A DNA stretch of 64,000 nt from Verrucomicrobiia bacterium (lineage in GTDB: Bacteria > Verrucomicrobiota > Verrucomicrobiia > Limisphaerales > JADLHS01), in the NCBI GenBank assembly GCA_011525685.1, contig WYBW01000022.1:367019-431018 (forward strand). Reading direction: 5' to 3'. This document shows, piece after piece, positions 37,996 through 45,125 of the stretch. The notes beneath the pieces were generated by a model, which saw only the letters and a program-made list of their open reading frames with translations, searched no databases and was not told the DNA's origin. Both the position numbers and the translations under genes were made by a program. Each line of letters opens with the position of its first letter. Position 1 is the stretch's first letter.

Positions 37996-38177
37996 GGCGT
38001 ATCTTGTTTTATTGCAGGTCGAATGAGCATGACGTGGTGGAACTCGTCGCGCTGCGACGAGCAGCGCCGCGTTCAGCGGCGCAACGGACCGCGCCGGTCA
38101 GCCATTGCCGTCCGCTGAACGCGGACGAGGTTGTCGCAGCACGACAACCACTACCTGCAAGAATCCGAGATGCGCAC
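37996..38177. repeat. Hairpin-array element, copy C (variant interior)
   Basis: Left end GGCGTATCTT...TTATTGCAGG (37996-38018) and right end CCTGCAAGAA..GAGATGCGC (38154-38175) match the termini of the elements at 44900 and 47611 with a few changes. The interior is different: four perfect hairpins, CTCGTCGC-gct-GCGACGAG (38043-38061), GCGCCGC-gttca-GCGGCGC (38064-38082), GTCCGC-tgaac-GCGGAC (38110-38126) and GTTGTCG-cagca-CGACAAC (38130-38148). It lies in the 719-base gap 37778-38496 between divergent genes, which otherwise holds the element at 38185 and presumably both promoters. Flanking direct repeats are not convincing. Confidence 0.75.
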
Positions 38178-38184
38178 CTGGCTA

Positions 38185-38346
38185 CCCATGAATCCTTGCT
38201 CGATAACGCCGACTGTCCAGTCGGCGCGCCCCGTGGAGCATTTCGGCGCTGGCCGCGTTGCCGGGCAAGGATGTTACTCCCCAGGGCAAGCGCGCCGGTT
38301 GGAAAACCGGCGTTACGCCCATGCCGCGACCGTTGTGGTTCATGGT
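38185..38346. repeat. Palindromic element with CATGAA/TTCATG ends, copy 2
   Basis: Outer ends are CCATGAA (38186-38192) and TTCATGG (38339-38345). The inner ends TAACGCCG and CGGCGTTA match the copy at 23671. Two hairpins are present: GCCGACT-gtcc-AGTCGGC (38208-38225) and CCGGTT-ggaa-AACCGG (38295-38310). Compared with the first copy it holds about 75 extra bases in the centre. It directly follows the variant hairpin-array element, so two repeat families are packed side by side upstream of the LplT-Aas-type gene. Confidence 0.7.
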
Positions 38347-38496
38347 CTCCCTGCGCGGTCGAAACAACACCGAAAGGCAGGCCACCTGAAAAGCGCCTCA
38401 ACTCTGGCTTGGTCAAGCAGGTCCACAGTTCCCTCAATGCTGCGGACAAGTTTTTCAATTCACACCTTCGAGGCCGTTGGAGTAGCCTTGTCGCCG

Positions 38497-41400
38497 ATGA
38501 CCAACAGCGATCACGCGGCAGCGCCATCCGGTTCAAGCTCGGAGGCGCGGCCTGCCGGCCTGCGCGGCTTTTGGTTTCTCTTCGCCACGCAGTTCCAGGG
38601 TGCGTTCAGCGACAATCTTTACAAATTCCTCGTCACCTACCTGATCATCGGCCTCGCGCTTTCCACCGAGCAGCGCGACCAGTTGGTGCCGGTGGTGGGG
38701 GCGCTGTTCGCGTTGCCGTTCATCCTGTTCTCCATTCACGGCGGTTACCTGGCCGACCGCTTCAGCAAGCGCAGCGTCGCCATCGGCGTCAAGGTGGCCG
38801 AAGTGCTGATCATGTGCGTGGCCACGCTGGGACTGTGGCTCAACAGCGTGCCGCTCATGCTCACGGTGATCTTCCTGATGAGCACGCAAAGCGCGTATTT
38901 CGGCCCGACCAAGTACGGCCTGCTGCCCGAGCTGTTGCCCGAAAAGCAACTCTCCTGGGGCAACGGCGTGATCGGCCTGGGCACGTTCCTTTCCATCATC
39001 GCGGGCACGGTGGCGGCGGGTTTTCTCTCTGACACTTTGGGGGCGAATCAAGCCTGGTCGGGGGCGGTGCTCATCGGCCTGGCGTGCTTGGGCACCTTGA
39101 CGAGCACGGGCATTTCCCGGCTGCCGGCGGCCAATCCGGCCAAGCCTTTTCAAGCCAACCCCTTGTTGGGTTTGTCCGCCCAGATCCGGGTCATCCGCGG
39201 CGACCGGGTTCTGACGATGGCGGTTCTGGGCAGCACGTTTCTCTGGTTTCTGGGCGCACTGTTCCAGCCCACGATCATTTTCTACGGCAAGGACATCCTG
39301 GACCTCAGCGACATGGAGAACAGTTACCTCCAGGCCACGCTGGCGGTGGGCATTGCGGTCGGCAGCGTGACCGCGGGTTATCTCAGCGGCAAAAAGATCG
39401 AGTACGGCCTCATCCCGCTCGGCGCGACGGGATTGAGCGTTTTCGGTGTGGCGCTGGCCTGGCCGCACGCGCTCACTCCCGTCACCCGGCTGCTGGGCAC
39501 GGTGTTCCACGCGCCCGCCGCCTGGTTGTCAGGCGGGCGGGCCACGGCCACCGATTTGTTTCCGGCGATGCCCACCGGTTTCTCGGAAGTGGCGCTGGGG
39601 TTGTTTCTCCTGGGTTGCTCGTGCGGATTTTATTTCGTCCCGATCAACGCGCTCATCCAACATCGCCCTCATCCCGGCAACAAGGGCAGCGTGATCGCCG
39701 CGTCGGCCATGTTGTCCTGGCTGGGCATCCTCGCCGCTCAGGCGGTTTACTTTGGGCTGGTTCCGTTGCTGCGGTTGACCCCGCCGCAGGTCTTCCTCGT
39801 TGCCGCGGGCCTGACGCTGGTGGGGGCCATTTACGCCTACTGCCTGTTGCCGGCGGCATTGTTGCGCTTTGTCCTCTGGCTGCTGACCCGGACCGTTTAT
39901 CGCATCCGCGTGGAGGGCCGCGACAACATTCCCGGCAAGGGCGGCGCGCTGTTTGTCTGCAACCACGTGTCCTTCGTGGACGCGCTGCTGCTCATCGCCT
40001 CCACTGACCGCGAGGTGCGGTTTATGATGTACAAAGGCACCTACGAACGGCCCTACGTGAAGCCTTTCGCCCGCATTCTCGGTGTGATTCCGATCTCCTC
40101 CGAACAACGCCCGCGCGACATGATCAAGTCGCTGCAAACCGCCAGCCAGGCCATTCGCGACGGCCATGTGGTCTGCATTTTTGCGGAGGGACAAATCACC
40201 CGCATCGGGCAACTGCTTCCCTTCCGTCGCGGCATGGAGCGCATCATGAAGGATGTGGACGCGCCCATCGTACCCATTGCCCTCGATGGCGTGTGGGGCA
40301 GCATCTTCAGCTTCGAGAAACGGCGCTTCATCTGGAAACTGCCGCGCAAGCTTCCTTATCCGGTCACCGTCAGCTTCGGCAAGCCACTCCCGCCCACCAC
40401 GACCGCGGTCGAAGTCCGTCAGGCCGTTCAGGAACTGCTCGCCGACGCCTGGCATCATCGCCGCGCTCTGCTCAAGCCGTTGCACCGCGCGTTTGTGCGG
40501 ACCGCGCGCCGTCATCCGCGCCGCTTCGCCATGGCGGATTTGCAATCGTCCGGGGTCAGCTTCGGTTCGGCGCTGGTCAAAACCGTGTTCCTTGCGCGCC
40601 GCTTGAAGAAAGTCTGGACCGGCCAGCGCATGGTGGGCCTGCTGCTGCCGCCGTCCGTCCCGGGCGCGCTGGTGAACTGGGCCGCCCTGTTGTGCGGGAA
40701 AGTGCCGGTAAATCTGAATTACACGGTGTCCGAGCAAACGCTTGCTTCCTGCATCAACCAATGCGGCATCCAAACGGTTGTCAGCTCGCGGCTGTTTCTG
40801 GAAAAGGTGAAACTGAAGGTCGCCTGCGAGACGGTGTTTCTGGAGGAACTCATTGGCTCACACAGAAAGCCGGAAGCACCCCCCACCCCTGCCCTCTCCC
40901 CTTTGGACGGGCAGAGGGTGACCGAAGGGCGGGTGAGGGGCAGCCCGCCTTCACTCGCCGAACAGCTCCTGGCTTTTTGCATGGCCTGGCTGTTGCCGGT
41001 GAGCTGGCTTGAACGGGCGCTGGGCCGCCGAAGAAAAATCGAGTTGGACGACCTCGCCACGGTGATCTTTTCCAGCGGCAGCACCGGCGAACCCAAGGGC
41101 GTCATGCTCAGTCATTACAATATCGGCTCAAACATCCAGCAATTGGAGCAGGTGTTCGGATTGAACAACCGCGACCGCATCCTCGGCATCCTGCCGTTCT
41201 TCCACTCGTTTGGTTTCACTGGCACGCTGTGTTTGCCCGGGGCGCTCGGCGTGGGCGTGGCGTATCATCCGAATCCGCTCGACGCGAAAACCATCGGCCC
41301 CTTGGTCAGCGAGTACGAGGTGACGTTCCTCCTGGCCACACCGACGTTCCTGCAACTTTATCTGCGCGGCTGCGACCCGGCGGATTTTGGGAGCCTGCGG

Positions 41401-42216
41401 CTGGTGATGACTGGCGCGGAAAAACTCCCCGAGCGGCTGGCCAACGCGTTCGACGAGCAATTCGGCATCCGCCCGCTGGAAGGTTATGGCTGCACCGAGT
41501 GCGGGCCGGCGGTGGCGGTGAACACGCACGATTTCCGCTCGGCCGGTTTCCGTCAGGTGGGCGGCAAACGCGGGAAGATTGGTCATCCCCTGCCTGGCGT
41601 GTCCGTGCGGATCGTGGACGCGGAGCATCCGCATGGATCGGCATTGCCTTTTGGCCAGCCGGGACTCTTGCTGGTGCGCGGACCGAACGTGATGCAGGGC
41701 TACCTTGGCAAACCCGACAAAACGGCGGAGGTGTTAATTGATACCCCGCACCCCGTCCCTCTCCCCATCGGAGGGGGAGAGGGTGTCCGAAGGACGGGTG
41801 GGAGGAAATGGTACGTCACCGGCGACATCGCCGCGCTGGATGAGGATGGCTTTCTGCAAATCACCGACCGCTTGAGCCGCTTCAGCAAGATTGGTGGCGA
41901 AATGGTGCCGCACATCAAGGTCGAGGAGAAACTGCACGAGTTTGCCGGTGTGACCGAGCAAACCTTCGTCGTCGCCGGTGTGCCGGATGAAAAGAAGGGC
42001 GAGCGACTCGTGGTGCTGCACAAGTTGACAGAGGAAAAACTGCAAGGCGTGCTGGAAAAACTGTCGCAAAGCGATCTCCCGAATCTGTGGAAGCCCAAGG
42101 CCGACGACTTTCATCGCGTGGAGAGCTTCCCGCTGCTCGGCACAGGCAAGTTGGATTTGCGAAAGGTAAAGGAACTGGCGGTCCAGTTCGCATCGCCCGT
42201 GGAGGCTCCAGCATGA
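38497..42216 (+). CDS. LplT-Aas-type fusion: MFS transporter + PlsC acyltransferase + acyl-ACP synthetase
   Basis: About 1239 residues in three parts. Residues ~15-440 are a 12-helix MFS domain like the lysophospholipid flippase LplT. Residues ~450-680 are a PlsC acyltransferase with NHVSFVD (NHxxxxD, from 489) and FAEGQITRIG. Residues ~690-1239 are an AMP-forming synthetase with FSSGSTGEPKGVMLSHYN (from 858), YGCTECGPAVAVN and WYVTGDIA. In E. coli LplT and Aas are separate proteins that import and re-acylate lysophospholipid; here they are one chain. I chose the ATG at 38497; the frame runs back to 38131 through repeat DNA. Two palindromic repeats are inserted in frame in the synthetase part (see 40877 and 41745). 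Confidence 0.9.
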   Translation: MTNSDHAAAPSGSSSEARPAGLRGFWFLFATQFQGAFSDNLYKFLVTYLIIGLALSTEQRDQLVPVVGALFALPFILFSIHGGYLADRFSKRSVAIGVKVAEVLIMCVATLGLWLNSVPLMLTVIFLMSTQSAYFGPTKYGLLPELLPEKQLSWGNGVIGLGTFLSIIAGTVAAGFLSDTLGANQAWSGAVLIGLACLGTLTSTGISRLPAANPAKPFQANPLLGLSAQIRVIRGDRVLTMAVLGSTFLWFLGALFQPTIIFYGKDILDLSDMENSYLQATLAVGIAVGSVTAGYLSGKKIEYGLIPLGATGLSVFGVALAWPHALTPVTRLLGTVFHAPAAWLSGGRATATDLFPAMPTGFSEVALGLFLLGCSCGFYFVPINALIQHRPHPGNKGSVIAASAMLSWLGILAAQAVYFGLVPLLRLTPPQVFLVAAGLTLVGAIYAYCLLPAALLRFVLWLLTRTVYRIRVEGRDNIPGKGGALFVCNHVSFVDALLLIASTDREVRFMMYKGTYERPYVKPFARILGVIPISSEQRPRDMIKSLQTASQAIRDGHVVCIFAEGQITRIGQLLPFRRGMERIMKDVDAPIVPIALDGVWGSIFSFEKRRFIWKLPRKLPYPVTVSFGKPLPPTTTAVEVRQAVQELLADAWHHRRALLKPLHRAFVRTARRHPRRFAMADLQSSGVSFGSALVKTVFLARRLKKVWTGQRMVGLLLPPSVPGALVNWAALLCGKVPVNLNYTVSEQTLASCINQCGIQTVVSSRLFLEKVKLKVACETVFLEELIGSHRKPEAPPTPALSPLDGQRVTEGRVRGSPPSLAEQLLAFCMAWLLPVSWLERALGRRRKIELDDLATVIFSSGSTGEPKGVMLSHYNIGSNIQQLEQVFGLNNRDRILGILPFFHSFGFTGTLCLPGALGVGVAYHPNPLDAKTIGPLVSEYEVTFLLATPTFLQLYLRGCDPADFGSLRLVMTGAEKLPERLANAFDEQFGIRPLEGYGCTECGPAVAVNTHDFRSAGFRQVGGKRGKIGHPLPGVSVRIVDAEHPHGSALPFGQPGLLLVRGPNVMQGYLGKPDKTAEVLIDTPHPVPLPIGGGEGVRRTGGRKWYVTGDIAALDEDGFLQITDRLSRFSKIGGEMVPHIKVEEKLHEFAGVTEQTFVVAGVPDEKKGERLVVLHKLTEEKLQGVLEKLSQSDLPNLWKPKADDFHRVESFPLLGTGKLDLRKVKELAVQFASPVEAPA
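40877..40941. repeat. C/G-rich palindromic repeat inserted in frame, copy 1
   Basis: Within the synthetase domain the DNA reads CCCTCTCCC-cttt-ggacGGGCAGAGGG followed by TGACCGAAGGGCGGGTGAGGGG. This is the same core and tail as the copy at 41745 and the same core as the intergenic units at 13617-13845. Translated, it adds about 22 residues (around 794-815) with the low-complexity sequence PPTPALSPLDGQRVTEG, which looks unlike the rest of the protein. The reading frame is maintained across the insert. Confidence 0.85.
41745..41813. repeat. C/G-rich palindromic repeat inserted in frame, copy 2
   Basis: CCCTCTCCCC-atcg-GAGGGGGAGAGGG followed by TGTCCGAAGGACGGGTGGGA. It encodes about 23 residues (around 1083-1106; TPHPVPLPIGGGEGVRRTGG) immediately before WYVTGDIA, the conserved motif that in Aas-type enzymes follows a variable loop. 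The insertion is therefore in a place where the fold could tolerate it. The tail shares CCGAAGG and CGGGTG with copy 1. Confidence 0.85.
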
Positions 42217-42358
42217 ATTGCCTCAAGCTGCGTGGCTGCGGGGCCATGAGCAGGCTCGTTGAAAAGGAGCAGGGGGGAAAAGGCGCGGGGAAGCGTGTTT
42301 CACCGCGTCGTCCGGTCTCCCCTGCCCCTTTGCTCCTCCTCTCCCCTGCTTTCACACC

Positions 42359-43711
42359 ATGAACGCGCTGGCCAGCTTCGGCAATGCGGCGCGCTGGGGT
42401 GTGCGACGAATTCTGCGATTGTATTATCCGCGTATTGAGGTCGAGGGCCGCGAACACATTCCGCCAAGTGGCGCAATCCTGTTCGTCGCCAATCATCCCA
42501 ACTCGCTCATGGACCCGGCGCTGATCGGTTTCGCCACGCGGCGGCCGGTTCACTTTTTTGCCAAGGCCCCGCTGTTCGATGTGCCGGTGTTCGGCGCGTT
42601 GATGCGCGCGTTGGGCATGGTGCCGGCCTACCGCGGACAGGACGACAAGGCGCAGGTGAGAAAGAACCTGGAGACGCTCGACGTGGGCGCGAAGTATTTG
42701 CAGCGAGGCGAGGCGGTCGGGATTTTTCCCGAGGGAAAGTCGCACGACCGTGAAGGACTCGAACAAGTCCGCACCGGCGCGGCGCGCATCGCGTGTCAGG
42801 CGGTGCAGGGGGGCACATCGGTCAACATCGTCCCGCTGGGATTGAATTACGAACGCAAGGACCGCTTCCGCAGCGCCGTCTGGGTGCGCGTGGGCGAACC
42901 GCTGGACGCCACCGCGTGGTTGCGCGCCCACGGCGGGGAGGACAAGAAAGCAATGCGCGCCTTGACCGAGGAGATTGATCTCCGGCTCAAGCAACTGGTC
43001 GCACACTTGAACGAAGATCGCTGGCAACCCTTCCTCGCGGAACTCGAAACCCTGCTGCCACCGGATGACAGCGAGGCCGGCGATCCCATCGCCTCCCTGC
43101 GCCAGCGCAAACGCTTTGCAGAAGCGATGAACCACTACCTGGCCACGGACCGTCCGCGCGCCGAGGCCGTGGCCGCCGCCATCGAACAACATCGCGCAGC
43201 CGTGGCAGCGGCCGGCCTGACCATGGATTCTCCGATTCTGCGACTCGGTGTCGCGCGGCTGACGTTGCGATTGCTGGGGGAAACCCTCCGGCTGCTGCTC
43301 GGCCTCGTCCCCGCCGTTGCCGGCACGCTCCATCACCTGGTGCCGTTCGCCGTCACACGTCTTATTGTCCGCTTCATCAAACATCCAGGCCGCGTGACCG
43401 TGGCGCAAAACCGCTTGATGATCGGCATCCCGATTTACGGACTTTGGTATGCGGCGGTTTGGTGGGGGTTGGCCGCGTGGACCCAATTCTGGATCGCCTG
43501 GCTGTGGACGGCGCTGATGCCATTCTGCGGCGTCGCCGCGCTGCACTACACCTGGCGGTTGCGCACGGCCGGGCGCGCGTGGTGGCACGAACTGAAGATG
43601 TTCGCGCAGCCCCAGCGGCTGCGCCGGCTGCGTTCAGCACAGGTTGAACTCCGGCGGAAGCTCCAGCGCTTGCGGCAGGAATTCCGCGCGCGGAATGTCA
43701 CAGCGGCTTGA
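42359..43711 (+). CDS. PlsC-like lysophospholipid/glycerol-phosphate acyltransferase
   Basis: A 450-residue protein with a membrane-associated acyltransferase domain. NHPNSLMD (NHx4D catalytic motif, about residues 44-51), AYRGQDD, GIFPEGKSHD and VPLGLNYERKD are the four blocks of the LPLAT family. The C-terminal ~180 residues contain hydrophobic segments (GETLRLLLGLVPAVAGTLHHLVPF and LMIGIPIYGLWYAAVWWGLAAW), giving an unusually long family member. It follows the LplT-Aas-type gene after 142 bases on the same strand, so both likely serve phospholipid synthesis or repair. Its 3' end overlaps the convergent phosphoesterase gene by 14 bases. Confidence 0.88.
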   Translation: MNALASFGNAARWGVRRILRLYYPRIEVEGREHIPPSGAILFVANHPNSLMDPALIGFATRRPVHFFAKAPLFDVPVFGALMRALGMVPAYRGQDDKAQVRKNLETLDVGAKYLQRGEAVGIFPEGKSHDREGLEQVRTGAARIACQAVQGGTSVNIVPLGLNYERKDRFRSAVWVRVGEPLDATAWLRAHGGEDKKAMRALTEEIDLRLKQLVAHLNEDRWQPFLAELETLLPPDDSEAGDPIASLRQRKRFAEAMNHYLATDRPRAEAVAAAIEQHRAAVAAAGLTMDSPILRLGVARLTLRLLGETLRLLLGLVPAVAGTLHHLVPFAVTRLIVRFIKHPGRVTVAQNRLMIGIPIYGLWYAAVWWGLAAWTQFWIAWLWTALMPFCGVAALHYTWRLRTAGRAWWHELKMFAQPQRLRRLRSAQVELRRKLQRLRQEFRARNVTAA

Positions 43712-44159
43712 ACTCGTGCCGGATGCCGCGCGGGCCGCAATGTAGAATGGCGACGGAACGCTCAAGCTCGAAGCGTTGGCGGCCGGCATAACCGGGATTG
43801 AAATACAGAATCCCACCCAAGGTCTCATGGAACGCCTTGTGCGTGTGGCCGAACACGATGACCTCCGGCTTGCGTTCAACGATGTGGTGCTTCAGGTCGT
43901 CAGTGACGGCGTGAGGATTGACGATGTGATGAACCAGGAACCTCCGTCCGCCCAACTCGACGAATTCCGTCAGCTTGAGTTGCAACCAGGTGTCGGTGTT
44001 CCCCAGCACGGCGGTGACCGGCGCGATCGCCGCCAGTTCGGCGAGCAGGGGGTATGGACCCACGTCGCCGCCGTGCAGGATGTGGTCCACGCCGGCGAAC
44101 AGCTTCGAGACCTTCGGGTCGAGAAAACCGTGCGTATCCGAGATGACGCCAATCTTCAT
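43698..44159 (-). CDS. YfcE/MJ0936-type metallophosphoesterase
   Basis: A compact 153-residue calcineurin-like phosphodiesterase. All metal-binding blocks are visible: ISDTHGFLD near the N-terminus, HGGDVG, LGNTDTW, VHHIVNP and VFGHTHK, followed by FNPGYAGRQR. The length matches the YfcE/MJ0936 family, whose members hydrolyse phosphodiesters in the cytoplasm; natural substrates are unknown. I chose the ATG at 44159 (MKIGVISDTHG). The frame continues to 44906, but that part overlaps the DUF6580-like gene in another frame and has no family similarity. Confidence 0.93.
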   Translation of the reverse strand: MKIGVISDTHGFLDPKVSKLFAGVDHILHGGDVGPYPLLAELAAIAPVTAVLGNTDTWLQLKLTEFVELGGRRFLVHHIVNPHAVTDDLKHHIVERKPEVIVFGHTHKAFHETLGGILYFNPGYAGRQRFELERSVAILHCGPRGIRHEFKPL

Positions 44160-44227
44160 CGTGGCGGGTGAATCATCATGCTTGAATCGCGCTTCCCGGC
44201 CGGCGTTCACGTTTCTCGTTGCCCGGG

Positions 44228-44848
44228 TCAGGCCTTGGCTTCCTCCGGTGTGGCTTCGGCTTCGGGCTGTTCCTCGGAGCGCGCGCCGGCTTCCTTGTCC
44301 TGCGGAGATTCCGCGGTAAGCTTCATCGCGCCGACGAACAGCGCCGTGAACAATCCGCCGCTCAGGAGTGTGCTGCGGAAGAACGTCCACGTTGGCGGAT
44401 AGCCCGGCAGGCCGGTGGTCAGGGCTTGAATCCAACCGGCGAGCGTCTTGGCGTAGCCGGGATCGCTGATCCACGAAGCGGTGTTGGTGATGAGATAAAA
44501 CAGGATCGCCCCCAGCAGCCCGCCGCAAGTGAGTTTGAGCCAGGACATCCCCGGCTTGAACAACCGCCCCAGCGCGATGATCCCGACAAACGCCAGGGTC
44601 TTGACCAGCATGTAGCCACTGAAGACCGGCTGGTGATAATAAAAGACGTTCAGCAGGATGTCGGTGGCGAGCAACGTGCCCAGCGGCAACCACCACGCCA
44701 TGTGTCGTGAGAAGTAGAGTCCGCCGCAAAACGCCAGGGCGTAAGCCGCGCTGAAATTCTGAGGCAACACCCCGGGAATCCGTGAAAGCGCAAACACCAG
44801 CATCAGGGCCAGCGGCAGTATGAAACTTCGTTTCACGAGTCCGAGCAT
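44228..44848 (-). CDS. DUF6580-like integral membrane protein
   Basis: A 206-residue protein with about five to six membrane helices (for example FILPLALMLVFALSRIPGVL, LLGAILFYLITNTASWI, LLSGGLFTALFVGAMKL) and a charged C-terminal tail rich in Glu and Ala. The layout resembles the DUF6580 family, which is compared with the S-components of ECF transporters. The ATG at 44848 is the sensible start. The frame stays open to 45094, but the extra residues are encoded by the hairpin element at 44900-45111 and are not likely to be part of the protein. Confidence 0.75.
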   Translation of the reverse strand: MLGLVKRSFILPLALMLVFALSRIPGVLPQNFSAAYALAFCGGLYFSRHMAWWLPLGTLLATDILLNVFYYHQPVFSGYMLVKTLAFVGIIALGRLFKPGMSWLKLTCGGLLGAILFYLITNTASWISDPGYAKTLAGWIQALTTGLPGYPPTWTFFRSTLLSGGLFTALFVGAMKLTAESPQDKEAGARSEEQPEAEATPEEAKA

Positions 44849-44889
44849 AGCGCGGACGCGGCGAATGACAAGACGCGGAAGTTCGCAGA

Positions 44890-45121
44890 AGTTCGCCAGG
44901 GCGCATCTCAGTTTATTGCAGGCAGGCATTCCTGGCGGAGCGCAGGTTTCCCAACCTGCGGTATCGCCGACTTCCAGTCGGCGGGCCCAGGCACGGCGGG
45001 GCAGGCCAGGAATTCGCAGCGGTTGCGGATTGGAAATCCGCGACCCGGCAGACTGGAAGTCTGCGCTACGGCATCGCCTCGGCGCCCCCTGCAAGAAAAT
45101 GAGATGCGCCCAGTTCGCCAG
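44890..45121. mobile_element. MITE-like hairpin-array element, copy A, with flanking 10-bp direct repeats
   Basis: The element spans 44900-45111 (212 bp). It begins GGCGCATCTCA and ends TGAGATGCGCC plus one base. The inverted termini extend with mismatches through TTTATTGCAGG / CCTGCAAGAAA. The perfect 10-bp direct repeat AGTTCGCCAG flanks it (44890-44899 and 45112-45121), as expected for a target-site duplication. Inside are four hairpins: CGCAGGTT/AACCTGCG (44941-44960), GCCGACT/AGTCGGC (44966-44982), GCGGATT/AATCCGC (45025-45041) and GCAGACT/AGTCTGC (45048-45064). It encodes no transposase. It sits four bases after the stop codon of the TMTC-like gene. Confidence 0.82.
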
Positions 45122-45125
45122 CGCC

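Noticed and set aside
41915..43588. Minus-strand frame of 557 codons
   Set aside because: It covers parts of two genes with clear motifs (Aas-like end and PlsC-like protein) on the other strand and has no family character.
44849..45094. N-terminal extension of the DUF6580-like gene
   Set aside because: These codons lie mostly in the hairpin element (the peptide RSADFQSAGSRISNP is a translation of its stems), so the ATG at 44848 is preferred.
44900..45111. CRISPR-like regular repeats
   Set aside because: The hairpins have different stems and irregular spacing, and there are no identical direct repeats with unique spacers or cas genes.
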